Source of the DNA: Candidatus Endowatersipora endosymbiont of Watersipora subatra
GTDB lineage: Bacteria > Pseudomonadota > Alphaproteobacteria > Rhizobiales > Rhizobiaceae
DNA: 64,000 bases
Direction of reading: 5' to 3'
Assembly: GCF_964026585.1 (NCBI RefSeq)
Contig: NZ_OZ032160.1
Location: 372,001 to 436,000 of the forward strand
A program made the position numbers and the translations under genes. Positions 38,452 to 48,323 of the stretch are shown one piece after another. How positions within the stretch are numbered: the first letter of the stretch is position 1; the number at the start of each line of letters is the position of its first letter. The notes under the pieces are model-generated. The model saw only the letters and a program-made list of their open reading frames with translations, was not told the origin of the DNA and made no database searches.

Positions 38452-39669
38452 TTGTTGAAACAATACATCATTTTATCCTTTTTAATTATTATTCATTTGA
38501 TCTTTGGATACCAGATTACAATTACTTCAGCACAGTCAAAGGAAAATAAAGGATCGCTCATCTCGATAGTTCTTCTTGCAAATCTAATTCACGATTCCCA
38601 AAGAGCAGGTTATACAGTTGATTTCGATTCGGCATTGACAAGTAATATTTGCCATCGACTGATCATCAACTTACCGAAGAGAATTTTCGGACTGAAATCA
38701 AATTCAGTATATCGATCTTCCCGTCCTGTATCTCGTATAAATAATCTAATTGGTACCGAACGAAATTCTAGAATAATCATTGGGCTTAGAAAACGAGTTA
38801 AAATTTCAAATTTGAAGAAAAAGGAGTCCAAAGTTAATAAAAACAATCATTTGTTAATTGACTTTGTAAAAACTAGTGAAAAAGAGTTTCAAGAACAGAT
38901 AACAACTCAACATAAACAACCCAATGTGATACCATTTCAGAGCGGTTTGCGCAGAAGAGTTGTCGTTATTGACCCTGGCCATGGGGGAAACGATGGAGGA
39001 GCTATTGCCAACCATAATATTTTTGAAAAAAATATCACATTGAATTTTTCAAAAAAACTGAAAGAAATATTAGAATCTATTGATAATTTTGATGTTTTTC
39101 TTACTCGAACCGATGATTTATTTGTTCCTTTGCGTCAGCGCATTAAATTTGCTATCATTAAGAAAGCAGATTTAATGATTTCTGTACATACAGATAGCTT
39201 AAATAATCCCTCAATTAGAGGTGCAACAATATATACACTTTCAAAAAAGGGTTCCGACAGTCTTTCAAGAGATCTCACCTTACAAGAAAATAAAGAGGAT
39301 TTAGCAATCAGATTAGCTCTCTCGATTCATGAAAAAGATATAACAGATATTTTGATTGATTTAACGCGGCGGGAGACGGAAGTTTTCTCAAAATGTTTTG
39401 CAGAGTTTCTTTTCATAAAACTGAGAAATCAAATTCATCTAATTAATAATCCAACTCGGTCAGCAGATTTTTACGTATTAAGAATCCCAGATATTCCTTC
39501 TGTTCTTCTTGAGTTAGGATATCTTTCGAATGCTGAAGATAAGAAGTTGATGACGAATGATATGTGGATTCAAAAAACGGCAAGAATCACAAAAGAAGCG
39601 ATTCAAGATTTTTTTTATTATGTTTCAAGGAACTCAAAAGACTCAAAGAATTATCCACAATTTGAGTAA
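38452..39669 (+). CDS. amiC: N-acetylmuramoyl-L-alanine amidase (AmiC type)
   Basis: Periplasmic zinc amidase that cleaves the peptide stem from septal peptidoglycan. The 405-residue product has a signal peptide (about 1-26), a degenerate AMIN-like region (about 35-120), a lysine-rich linker and an Amidase_3 domain from about 165: VVVIDPGHGGNDGGA with the zinc His, the Glu of the FEKNIT segment, SVHTDSLNN and VLLELGYLSN with the catalytic Glu. The probable start is a TTG at 38452 or 38455 after GAAAGGG (38434-38440). Relatives keep this gene next to mrcA; here it follows parC. Confidence 0.9.
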   Translation: MLKQYIILSFLIIIHLIFGYQITITSAQSKENKGSLISIVLLANLIHDSQRAGYTVDFDSALTSNICHRLIINLPKRIFGLKSNSVYRSSRPVSRINNLIGTERNSRIIIGLRKRVKISNLKKKESKVNKNNHLLIDFVKTSEKEFQEQITTQHKQPNVIPFQSGLRRRVVVIDPGHGGNDGGAIANHNIFEKNITLNFSKKLKEILESIDNFDVFLTRTDDLFVPLRQRIKFAIIKKADLMISVHTDSLNNPSIRGATIYTLSKKGSDSLSRDLTLQENKEDLAIRLALSIHEKDITDILIDLTRRETEVFSKCFAEFLFIKLRNQIHLINNPTRSADFYVLRIPDIPSVLLELGYLSNAEDKKLMTNDMWIQKTARITKEAIQDFFYYVSRNSKDSKNYPQFE

Positions 39670-40200
39670 CACTTTAGAAAAAGAAAACTCATCATATTTT
39701 CATAGATAACTTATCATTTCATAGAGTTCCGGATAGAAGAAGAAAATAATTCGTTAAATCGTTCTGCTAATGCTTGTTAAAAATAGAAATGAAAATATTT
39801 CTTTATATCATTTTAGAAGGCAAATAAACCTGTAAGTAAATGATGCTCCTGTGTCTTTCTTCATAAGAATCAAATCAATTCTCTTTCACTTCACTGTATT
39901 ATGAATGGAGTCAAGCAGATAAAGTCAGAAAACTCTTCTCTAGCTTCATAACGATTATCCCATTGACATTTTATTCATTAATGACACTGTTTTTATTACA
40001 TCCGAAATTTATTTAGGCTGATTCTTTAGAGAAATCATAAAACTGACCCAAAGATAGAAGACCTATTTATAAAACTTTACGATTTATATGGAGGCTAAGA
40101 TATAATAGAAACCATCAATGGCTCGACATTAACAGTTTTCCAAAATGGCAAGTCCTTATAGAAAAGGTTTTCAGAGAAAAAATATACAGTATCATTTTAA
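39670..40200. other. amiC-atm1 intergenic region
   Basis: No gene, RNA or convincing hairpin seen. A TTGACA occurs at 39962-39967 without a good -10 at standard spacing. The atm1 ATG lacks a clear ribosome site. Confidence 0.4.
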
Positions 40201-42066
40201 ATGAGTATTTTGAACGATCAACCTAACAGGGAAAAAACGAAAAATCCGTTTTCTACGGTCTTTAATCTTTGGCCTTATATTTGGCCCGTCGATCGCCCAG
40301 ATTTAAAAATTAGGGTATTTTACGCTACAATTTTCTTAGTTTTAGCTAAACTGATCACCGCAATTATTCCCTTCTTTTTAAAATATACCACGGAAGTTCT
40401 CGAAGGCATCACCATAGATGTTATTTGGTTACCGACCATGCTTATTACACCAGTAATGCTGGTAATTGGCTATAATACATCAAGAATTGTAATGACAGGC
40501 CTTAACCAGTTACGTGATGCACTGTTTGCTCGTGTTGGTCAATACGCAGTCCGTCAATTGGCCTATCGAACGTTTGTGCACATGCATAAACTATCTTTGA
40601 GGTTTCACTTGGCACGCCGAACCGGTGGTCTATCTCGTATTATAGAAAGAGGAACCAAAGGTATTGAAACAATCGTTAGATTTACTATTCTCAATGCTTT
40701 TCCTACCATTCTAGAATTTTTACTATATGCTGTTATTTTTGCTTGGAATTTTGGGATTTCTTATATCACCATCATAGCTACGACTGTGTTGTGTTATGCG
40801 TGGTTTACGGTACGTGCTAGCAATTGGAGAATAACAATTCGACGTGACATGAATGATTACGATACCGATGCAAATTCAAAGGCAATTGATTCGTTACTCA
40901 ATTATGAAACTGTTAAATATTTTGGTAATGAAGAGATGGAAGCTCAGATCTTCGATAACTCAATAGCCAAATATGAGTTTGCAGCAACACGCAATTGGAC
41001 ATCATTGGGTTGGCTCAATTTCGGACAGACTGCTATATTCTCTATAGGTATGATGGCTTGCATGGTCCTTTCAGCTCTTGCTGTTCAAAGGAATGAACAA
41101 ACTTTAGGAGATTTTGTTCTGATTAATATGTTTCTCATGCAGCTTGCGATACCGTTGAACTTTATTGGATTTGTATATCGCGAAATACGTCAAGGCCTAA
41201 CTGACATAGAGTCAATGTTTCAATTACTTGAGGTACCTGCTGAGGTCATAAACAAAAAAAGTGCTCCAAAGTTGAAGGTTGGAAAGGGGTGTATAAGTTT
41301 TAAAAATGTGAATTTTCACTATGAAACAGACCGACCGATCTTAAAAAATATTTCTTTTGAAGTCCCTGCTGGAACAACACTCGCTATCGTTGGACCTTCT
41401 GGTTCTGGAAAATCAACAATATCAAGGCTTCTATTTCGTTTTTATGATATTCAGTCAGGAGCTATTTTGATCGATAATCAAGATCTTCGTAATGTAGAAC
41501 AATTAAGCTTACGTGCATCTATAGGTGTCGTACCTCAGGATAGCGTACTCTTTAATGATACTATTGCCTATAATATTTTGTATGGACGAACGGGAGCGAC
41601 GGATAAAGAAATTAAACAAGCAGCAAAATTAGCCCAAATGAGTAGTTTCATTAATAGATTACCTCAAGGTTTTGAGACTCCGGTAGGAGAAAGAGGTTTA
41701 AAGCTTTCCGGAGGTGAAAAACAGAGGATAGCCATTGCTCGGACAATCCTCAAAGCATCTCCTATTTTGGTTCTTGATGAAGCCACTTCTGCACTTGATA
41801 CTCAGACAGAGCAGGAAATCAAGACAGCATTGGATCTAATATCTCAGAACCGAACAACAATTGTGATCGCTCACCGTCTTTCTACAATTATTGATTCAGA
41901 TGATATTATAGTTCTTGAACAGGGTTGTATTGTAGAACAAGGAACTCACAACCAATTAATAGATAAAAAAGGCCTGTATGCTACGATGTGGGATCGGCAA
42001 AGAGAAGTATCTGAAGCTGAAGAGCGTCTGAGAGCTGCAAAAAGAAATGATACCTTGGTTGGCTAA
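40201..42066 (+). CDS. ABC exporter of the Atm1 (ABCB7) type
   Basis: A half-transporter exporter of 621 residues: six transmembrane helices (about 35-320) followed by a nucleotide-binding domain with GPSGSGKSTISRLLFRFYD, the signature LSGGEKQRIAIART, LVLDEATSALDT and IVIAHRLST. Membrane-domain stretches such as LARRTGGLSRIIERGTKGIE and NYETVKYFGNEEMEA are typical of the Atm1 group, which exports glutathione-bound compounds linked to Fe-S metabolism or heavy-metal resistance. Upstream of psd-pssA is its normal rhizobial place. Presence of gshA in the window is consistent with a glutathione-conjugate substrate, but this is inference. Confidence 0.92.
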   Translation: MSILNDQPNREKTKNPFSTVFNLWPYIWPVDRPDLKIRVFYATIFLVLAKLITAIIPFFLKYTTEVLEGITIDVIWLPTMLITPVMLVIGYNTSRIVMTGLNQLRDALFARVGQYAVRQLAYRTFVHMHKLSLRFHLARRTGGLSRIIERGTKGIETIVRFTILNAFPTILEFLLYAVIFAWNFGISYITIIATTVLCYAWFTVRASNWRITIRRDMNDYDTDANSKAIDSLLNYETVKYFGNEEMEAQIFDNSIAKYEFAATRNWTSLGWLNFGQTAIFSIGMMACMVLSALAVQRNEQTLGDFVLINMFLMQLAIPLNFIGFVYREIRQGLTDIESMFQLLEVPAEVINKKSAPKLKVGKGCISFKNVNFHYETDRPILKNISFEVPAGTTLAIVGPSGSGKSTISRLLFRFYDIQSGAILIDNQDLRNVEQLSLRASIGVVPQDSVLFNDTIAYNILYGRTGATDKEIKQAAKLAQMSSFINRLPQGFETPVGERGLKLSGGEKQRIAIARTILKASPILVLDEATSALDTQTEQEIKTALDLISQNRTTIVIAHRLSTIIDSDDIIVLEQGCIVEQGTHNQLIDKKGLYATMWDRQREVSEAEERLRAAKRNDTLVG

Positions 42067-42256
42067 AAATGTTCGGCCGTGACATCGTTTATCTTGTCAT
42101 TTAAAGTAATCTGATTCGGTCAAGTAACTTTTCAGTGAGATCCATTGCGATTCAGTGATCAAACCATTCATCACTTGGAATATGAATTAAGAGGTTAGCT
42201 AGTTCATTTCAGAGTTAGAAAATTACTATAGTATCTGATAAAAAGAGTTCATTTTT

Positions 42257-42958
42257 ATGTCTATTATCAATTCAATCCGTTCAGTGTTGACCCCTATTCA
42301 TCCTGAAGGCTATCGATTCATTCTTGTCCTTGGCGTGATTACTTTATTTCTTCTCTTGATATGGGGGCCTCTTTTTTGGATTGGTCTTGCAATCACGATT
42401 TGGTGCACGTTTTTTTTCCGTGATCCTAAACGCATTATACCCGTCAGTGATGATTTAATCCTCAGTCCTGCAGATGGGATTATCTCAAGTCTTGGTTCAT
42501 TTGTCCCGCCAAAAAATTTAGAAATAGGATCTGAACCCAGATTACGAATTACCATATTCATGAATGTGTTCAACTGTCATATTAACCGAGCACCAGTTCG
42601 TGGAAAAATCATTAACTCTATTTATCGACCCGGAAAATTCCTATCGGCTGATCTTAATAAGGCATCAGAGGCTAACGAGCAGCATAGTATCATTATTGAT
42701 GGCCCACATGGGCCGATCGTTTGTGTGCAGATTGCAGGTCTTGTCGCACGTCGAATTTTAAATTTTGCCGATCAAGGAAAGCGATTTGAGCAAGGAGAAC
42801 GGATAGGTCTTATTAGATTTGGTTCCCGTGTAGATGTTTTTTTACCAAAAGGAGCGACCCCTCTCGTATTTTTGGGTCAGACAATGGTAGCAGGTGAAAC
42901 TATTCTAGCTTCTCATGGCGATATGTGTAAAGCTAGCCCCATACCACGCACGATCTGA
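42257..42958 (+). CDS. psd: Phosphatidylserine decarboxylase proenzyme
   Basis: Psd makes phosphatidylethanolamine from phosphatidylserine. The 233-residue protein is the short (PSD-A type) form with an N-terminal hydrophobic region (about 20-55). It contains FFRDPKR, SPADG, FMNVFNCHINRAP and the self-cleavage pair G189-S190 in RFGSRVDVFLP, where serine becomes the pyruvoyl group. It is followed by pssA after 3 bases, so the two consecutive steps are coupled. Confidence 0.95.
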   Translation: MSIINSIRSVLTPIHPEGYRFILVLGVITLFLLLIWGPLFWIGLAITIWCTFFFRDPKRIIPVSDDLILSPADGIISSLGSFVPPKNLEIGSEPRLRITIFMNVFNCHINRAPVRGKIINSIYRPGKFLSADLNKASEANEQHSIIIDGPHGPIVCVQIAGLVARRILNFADQGKRFEQGERIGLIRFGSRVDVFLPKGATPLVFLGQTMVAGETILASHGDMCKASPIPRTI

Positions 42959-42961
42959 ATA

Positions 42962-43834
42962 ATGAGACCACCATTTCCTGAATTTCAAGAACAAGAAAAC
43001 AATATACAACAATCACCTGTCAAAATGAAAAAAGACAGTTCTCAAACACAATTTAGTGAAGAAATCGTCCATATATCCCGCCTTCGTGATGTTCCTTTGC
43101 GAATGCTCATTCCGAATCTGATTACATTAGGTGCCATTTGTTCAGGTTTAACTAGTATTCGTTTAGCTTGGGAAGGGAGATTTGAGTTAGCTATTATTTC
43201 GATATTGTTTTCTGCTATTCTCGATGGAATCGACGGGCGTGTTGCTAGACTTTTGAAAGCAGAGACCTCTTTTGGGAAACAGATGGATTCACTAGCTGAT
43301 TTTGTGAATTTTGGTGTTGCACCAGCCATAATTATTTATCTTTGGACTTTGCATGAAGTTAAATCTTTGGGATGGGTTATTGCCTTAATTTTTGCTATTT
43401 GTGTCTGCCTCAGGTTAGCGCGTTTTAATGTATTGCTATCTAATCCTGAAAAAGAAGAATGGGAGATCAATTTTTTTACCGGCGTACCAGCTCCTGCAAG
43501 TGCTACTTTAGCTCTCTTACCTCTTTATCTTTCACAACTAGGCTTAGAGCTGGGTTCTATTAGCACAGGCCTTTCAGCGATCTATTTGTTTGCTGTCGCT
43601 TTCCTTACTATATCTAATATTCCAACTTGGTCAGGTAAGCAAATCGGTCAACGTGTATCTAGAAAGCTCGTTTTACCTATCATGTTAGGTGTTGTTTTGC
43701 TCGCAGTCCTTTTATTTAGCTATCCATGGCAGATGATGAGTTTCATATGCATCGCCTATCTGATAACTATTCCTCTCAGTATTCGTGATTGGAATCGTCA
43801 TGAAACAGGTCAAGCCTCAAGATCCTTTCAATAA
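42962..43834 (+). CDS. pssA: CDP-diacylglycerol-serine O-phosphatidyltransferase
   Basis: PssA makes phosphatidylserine from CDP-diacylglycerol and serine. The 290-residue membrane protein has a hydrophilic leader of about 45 residues and then hydrophobic helices. The CDP-alcohol phosphatidyltransferase motif is complete: DGIDGRVAR, then G and two Asp in FGKQMDSLADF (about 90-116). It is the type II membrane form usual in rhizobia. Its product is the substrate of the preceding psd. It converges on purF. Confidence 0.94.
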   Translation: MRPPFPEFQEQENNIQQSPVKMKKDSSQTQFSEEIVHISRLRDVPLRMLIPNLITLGAICSGLTSIRLAWEGRFELAIISILFSAILDGIDGRVARLLKAETSFGKQMDSLADFVNFGVAPAIIIYLWTLHEVKSLGWVIALIFAICVCLRLARFNVLLSNPEKEEWEINFFTGVPAPASATLALLPLYLSQLGLELGSISTGLSAIYLFAVAFLTISNIPTWSGKQIGQRVSRKLVLPIMLGVVLLAVLLFSYPWQMMSFICIAYLITIPLSIRDWNRHETGQASRSFQ

Positions 43835-43995
43835 AGGTTGCAATTTAGAAAGATAGCAAATTCTCAAGTCTTGATTTGAAATCATATAGCTCTTTTAGAG
43901 AAGAGAAGGGGAATATTGGATTCCATTTGCATTCAAACTAAAATTCCCTAGGTGCAATAAGATAGGCCAAAAAAAAGATTTTGCTATATCATAAG

Positions 43996-45393
43996 TCAAT
44001 CCATTTCTTCACGATCAGTAAGATTTGTGGGGTATTCACCGGTGAAACAGGCATCGCAAAATTGAGGGATCTGGTTATTTCGATCAACTGCACTGACTGC
44101 CTGGTAAAGACCGTCAATTGTCAGAAAGGAGAGACTATCAACTTTGAGAAACTCTGCGATTTCCTCAATATTCATATGTGAGGCTAACAAATTCTTCTTT
44201 TCTGGCGTATCAACACCATAGTAACATCCCGATATTGTTGGTGGGCTTGCAATGCACATATGAACTTCAAGTGCTCCGGCATCCCGTATTATTGCGACGA
44301 TTTTTTGGCTTGTCGTTCCTCTTACGATGGAGTCATCAACAAGTATAACACGTTTGCCTTCGATCAATTTTCGGTTGGCATTGTACTTAAGTTTCACTCC
44401 CATATGACGGATATTCTCCGTTGGTGAGATAAAGGTTCGCCCAACATAATGATTTCTAATAATTCCAAGTTCAAAAGGAATCTGAGCCTCCTGTGCGAAT
44501 CCTATGGCTACAGGTGTTCCTGAATCTGGAACTGGAACAATAATATCTGCATCTATAGAAGACTCTCTCGCCAGTTCTTTGCCAATTCGTTTTCGAACAG
44601 CATAAACACTTTTACCTTCCACTATCGAATCAGGTCGAGCAAAATAAACGTATTCAAAAACACAGAATCTCGGTTTTTTTTTATCAAATGGAAAAAAAAT
44701 TTCTATTTTTGATTCGGTAATGACTATTAATTCACCAGGTTTAATATCTCTGATATAGCGAGCACCAATAATATCTAATGCACAAGTTTCTGATGCTAAA
44801 ACATAAGAACCTTCAATATTACCTAGAACCAAAGGTCTAACACCAAGTGAGTCTCGACATCCTATTAATATTTTACTCGACAGAGCGACTAAAGAAAATG
44901 CTCCTTCAATTTGTTTGATAGCATCAATTAATCTGTTCACAAGGTCTATTTCACTGCTCATGGCAATTAAGTGAAGAATTACCTCTGTATCTGAAGTAGA
45001 ATGAAAAATTGCACCACGCTTCTGTAGAGAATGCCGGATAAAAGCTGCATTCGTAAGATTTCCATTATGAGCTACAGCAAATCCACCCTCAGCAAAGTCA
45101 GCAAAAAATGGCTGAACATTCCTGAATTCCTCTTCACCGGTTGTCGAATATCGGTTGTGCCCAATTGCACTGTAACCAGGAAGCCTATTAATCACAGATG
45201 GTTTGGTGAAGGTATCTCCAATCAAGCCAATATGACGTTCTATGTGAAACTGAAATCCATCATAAGTGACGATACCAGACGCTTCTTGCCCTCGATGCTG
45301 CAATGAATGCAAGCTTAGAATGGTAAGAGTTGCAGCATCAGTATGACCATAAATACCAAAGACACCGCATTCTTCGTGAAACTTGTCTGTCAT
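43996..45393 (-). CDS. purF: Amidophosphoribosyltransferase
   Basis: PurF commits PRPP to purine synthesis. The 465-residue protein has an eight-residue propeptide MTDKFHEE before the nucleophile Cys9 of CGVFGIYGH, the glutaminase segments LQHRGQEASGI and AVAHNGNLTNA, and a phosphoribosyltransferase domain with VILVDDSIVRGTTSQKI (about 350). Propeptide and class fit the B. subtilis-like form. With purM and purN it is the third purine gene in the window. It is downstream of cvpA, the usual pair. Confidence 0.96.
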   Translation of the reverse strand: MTDKFHEECGVFGIYGHTDAATLTILSLHSLQHRGQEASGIVTYDGFQFHIERHIGLIGDTFTKPSVINRLPGYSAIGHNRYSTTGEEEFRNVQPFFADFAEGGFAVAHNGNLTNAAFIRHSLQKRGAIFHSTSDTEVILHLIAMSSEIDLVNRLIDAIKQIEGAFSLVALSSKILIGCRDSLGVRPLVLGNIEGSYVLASETCALDIIGARYIRDIKPGELIVITESKIEIFFPFDKKKPRFCVFEYVYFARPDSIVEGKSVYAVRKRIGKELARESSIDADIIVPVPDSGTPVAIGFAQEAQIPFELGIIRNHYVGRTFISPTENIRHMGVKLKYNANRKLIEGKRVILVDDSIVRGTTSQKIVAIIRDAGALEVHMCIASPPTISGCYYGVDTPEKKNLLASHMNIEEIAEFLKVDSLSFLTIDGLYQAVSAVDRNNQIPQFCDACFTGEYPTNLTDREEMD

Positions 45394-45439
45394 TCTCTTG
45401 CCTCATTATCTGAAAACACTTTGATTTTAAACAGGACTG

Positions 45440-45988
45440 TTACGTTGGTATTGGTTCATGTCCTTTCTTTAAAGAAGGTTGATGATTCATCATTTTTTTA
45501 AGAAACGTGTTGAAGTTTTGAGGAAGCACATGAGTCATCTCTTTTCCGATAGCTATGAGCATAGATTTAGATTTTGCATTAGCAATCCAATCAGGCTCAT
45601 GTCCATTTGCAAGCCAGAGAAACCCGATTAAGGTTATAACAACAAGAAAAACACCACGAACTGCACCAAAAAAAAATCCAAGTGTCCGATCAAGTACACC
45701 CACACGGCTCGTTATAATCTTGTCTGCCAACAACATTGTTAAGTAATTAGCAATGAATAATATAAAAAGGAAAATCAGAAAAACAGAAACACCTTCCGCA
45801 AGTAAAGGATTAGAGATGAAGAATATCTTTTCTGAAAAGAATGAAGATAGAAATTTATGATAAGAAAAAGCTATAACTGCTGCGAAAATCCATGAAAAAA
45901 TAGACATGATCTCACGTGAAAAACCACGAATCTTTGAGAAAATGGCAGAAATTAACATGACTACAATTAGAATGCTATCTAGAATCAT
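45440..45988 (-). CDS. cvpA: CvpA family inner-membrane protein
   Basis: A 182-residue protein with four predicted membrane helices (about 2-20, 28-48, 62-85, 100-125), a GFSREIMSIFSWI segment and DRTLGFFFGAVRGVFLVVI, which mark the CvpA family. In E. coli it supports colicin V production; its general role is unclear. It lies 46 bases upstream of purF. The genes alr and radA that relatives carry between dnaB and cvpA are absent; a 258-base gap remains. Confidence 0.9.
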   Translation of the reverse strand: MILDSILIVVMLISAIFSKIRGFSREIMSIFSWIFAAVIAFSYHKFLSSFFSEKIFFISNPLLAEGVSVFLIFLFILFIANYLTMLLADKIITSRVGVLDRTLGFFFGAVRGVFLVVITLIGFLWLANGHEPDWIANAKSKSMLIAIGKEMTHVLPQNFNTFLKKMMNHQPSLKKGHEPIPT

Positions 45989-46246
45989 TAGAGATAGAAC
46001 CCCCTCTTTATATATATTTATATATCTTTTCTAACATCAGACGTTCTCTGAGCGCCAGTAAGAAGAATAGTGAAACTACTGATAGTGATAGTTCGGTTTT
46101 AATAGCTATACGAAAAGGAGATTCGTTATTAGTATCCGATCCAGAAAAAAGCTTCCCTCAAAGGGATAATGATTCAAAAGAAAAACTACTGGATCCATTG
46201 TGATTGATGGTCTTTTCGATACGTATCTTATAACAATAATCTCATT

Positions 46247-47722
46247 TCATTCAAATCGTTCCGGCAGATGTTCTTCTTCAACAAAATCCGAAAAACGAGT
46301 AAATTCAGGCTTGAAGGAAAGTTGAACCGTGCCAGTAGGACCGTGCCGTTGTTTAGCAATAATGACATCAGCTTTGCCTTTAGCAGAATTTAACTTGGCC
46401 AGCCATTGTTCATGATCAGAGGATCCTAATTCTGGTTCACGGTTTTGTAGATAATATTCATGCCTATAGACAAACAAAACCACATCAGCATCTTGCTCAA
46501 TTGAACCCGATTCGCGTAGATCAGATAATTGAGGACGTTTATCATCGCGGTTTTCTACCTGACGGGATAGCTGAGATAGTGCGATGATTGGTACGTTCAA
46601 TTCCTTAGCTAGAGCCTTAAGGCTCATAGTAATTTCCGTAATTTCCTGGACCCGGTTCTCAGTACGTTTATTACTTTTCATAAGCTGAAGGTAATCGATA
46701 ATAAGAACATCCAGACCACGTTGTCGTTTCAGTCTTCTAGCACGTGCACACAATTGTGAAATTGAAATTCCTCCTGTCTGGTCAATATATAGTGGAATAC
46801 GATGCATCATTTGTGAATAGGTTACAATTTTTTCAAATTCTACATCATTGATTTCACCTCGACGAATTTTAGAAGAGGAGATTTCAGTTTGCTCTGCAAT
46901 AATCCTTGTGGCTATTTGTTCAGAAGCCATTTCTAAAGAGAAGAAACCGACAATACCACCATCAATAGCTTTTGAAGAACCATCAGATTGGACTTCCGCT
47001 TGGTAATTCTCAGCGATTTTGAAAGCAATATTCGTTGCTAGCGAGGTTTTTCCCATAGAAGGACGCCCTGCGAGAATAATGAGATCTGATAGTTGCAGCC
47101 CTCCCATTTTCCTGTCCAGTGTCCTGATCCCTGTAGCAATCCCAGATAAATGCCCATTCCGCTGATAAGCGGCACTAGCCATATCGATAGCGCTGCTGAC
47201 GGCATCACCGAATGGACCAAAACCGCTATCATATTTACCATTCTCAGCAAGTTCGAATAACCGCCGCTCTGCCTCTTCGACTTGAAGATGAGGCGTCATT
47301 TCTATAGGCGCTTCATAAGCAACGTTAACTATGTTTTCACCGATCTTTATCAGACTCCTTCGTATAGATAGCTCATAGATTGAGCGTCCATAATCCTCTG
47401 CATTGATAATTGTAGTTGCTTCTGCAGCAAGGCGTGCAAGATAAGTTGCTAAATTTATTTCTCCTATTTTTTGGTTCTCTGGTAAAAAGGTCTTGATTGT
47501 GACGGGATTGACTCGTTTTTCTGCCCGAATCATATTTGCTGTAATTTTGTAGATCTGACTATGAATAAGTTCATAAAAATGATTAGGTTCTAGAAATTCT
47601 GAAACTCTGTAGAAAGCATCGTTATTGACTAATATAGCCCCTAAAAGAGCTTGTTCTGCTTCAACGTTATTAGGTGCGGAGCGATAATGATAAGCGCCTG
47701 ATTTTTGAGCTATGTTTTTCAC
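46247..47722 (-). CDS. dnaB: Replicative DNA helicase
   Basis: DnaB is the hexameric helicase of the replication fork. The 491-residue protein has the N-terminal primase-interaction domain (PNNVEAEQALLGAILV), the RecA-like core with Walker A GRPSMGKTSLA (about 220-230), GFFSLEMASEQIATR, Walker B VLIIDYLQLM (about 350) and IALSQLSRQVENRDDKRPQLSDLRESGSIEQDAD. No intein interrupts it. It ends the rpsF-rpsR-DUF2232-rplI-dnaB run. Confidence 0.96.
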   Translation of the reverse strand: MKNIAQKSGAYHYRSAPNNVEAEQALLGAILVNNDAFYRVSEFLEPNHFYELIHSQIYKITANMIRAEKRVNPVTIKTFLPENQKIGEINLATYLARLAAEATTIINAEDYGRSIYELSIRRSLIKIGENIVNVAYEAPIEMTPHLQVEEAERRLFELAENGKYDSGFGPFGDAVSSAIDMASAAYQRNGHLSGIATGIRTLDRKMGGLQLSDLIILAGRPSMGKTSLATNIAFKIAENYQAEVQSDGSSKAIDGGIVGFFSLEMASEQIATRIIAEQTEISSSKIRRGEINDVEFEKIVTYSQMMHRIPLYIDQTGGISISQLCARARRLKRQRGLDVLIIDYLQLMKSNKRTENRVQEITEITMSLKALAKELNVPIIALSQLSRQVENRDDKRPQLSDLRESGSIEQDADVVLFVYRHEYYLQNREPELGSSDHEQWLAKLNSAKGKADVIIAKQRHGPTGTVQLSFKPEFTRFSDFVEEEHLPERFE

Positions 47723-47807
47723 ATATTTAGCCTTAGCTTAGCTACTCTTTTATTTCTTATCGGTTTGAATATCGCCCTCATTACAATAGATTAGGACATA
47801 TAAGATT

Positions 47808-48287
47808 TTAACCGGAATCGGACTCTTGATTCATCGCTTCATCCTTTGAACGTGTCACATTCATTGTAATTTTTGCTTTTATTTCTGGATGAAGAACGAT
47901 AGTAATCCTGTGAAGACCGATGACTTTAATCGGTGCCTCTAGCTTGACTAGTCTCCGTCCAATGCTAAATCCATTTTTAGCTAGTATAGAAACTATATCG
48001 CGAGCAGTAACTGAGCCATATAATTGGCCTGTATCGCCAGCAGAGCGTATAACAAAATAGCTTTTTCCATTCAGTCTTTCAGCAACAGACGATGCTTTTA
48101 TTTTCTGTTCTGTATTATGCGCTTCCAGTTGAGAACGTCGCCCCTCAAAATATTCCATATTGGCTTTATTAGCACGTAAAGCCTTCCTGTGGGATAGAAG
48201 ATAATTTCGTGCATAACCATCGGTGACATGCACGATATCACCCATATTGCCAAGATTTGTGATACGCTCTAGTAAAATAACATCCAT
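47808..48287 (-). CDS. rplI: 50S ribosomal protein L9
   Basis: L9 binds 23S rRNA and bridges ribosomal domains. The 159-residue protein starts MDVILLERITNLGNMGD and has GYARNYLLSHRKALRA, the L9 signature, a central helix and a C-terminal domain with LYGSVTARDIV. It is shorter than typical rhizobial L9, ending in an acidic tail after the standard core, so nothing essential is missing. Confidence 0.96.
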   Translation of the reverse strand: MDVILLERITNLGNMGDIVHVTDGYARNYLLSHRKALRANKANMEYFEGRRSQLEAHNTEQKIKASSVAERLNGKSYFVIRSAGDTGQLYGSVTARDIVSILAKNGFSIGRRLVKLEAPIKVIGLHRITIVLHPEIKAKITMNVTRSKDEAMNQESDSG

Positions 48288-48323
48288 ATTAATTTCCCTT
48301 ATTGAATAAACTTCAGAGCAAAT

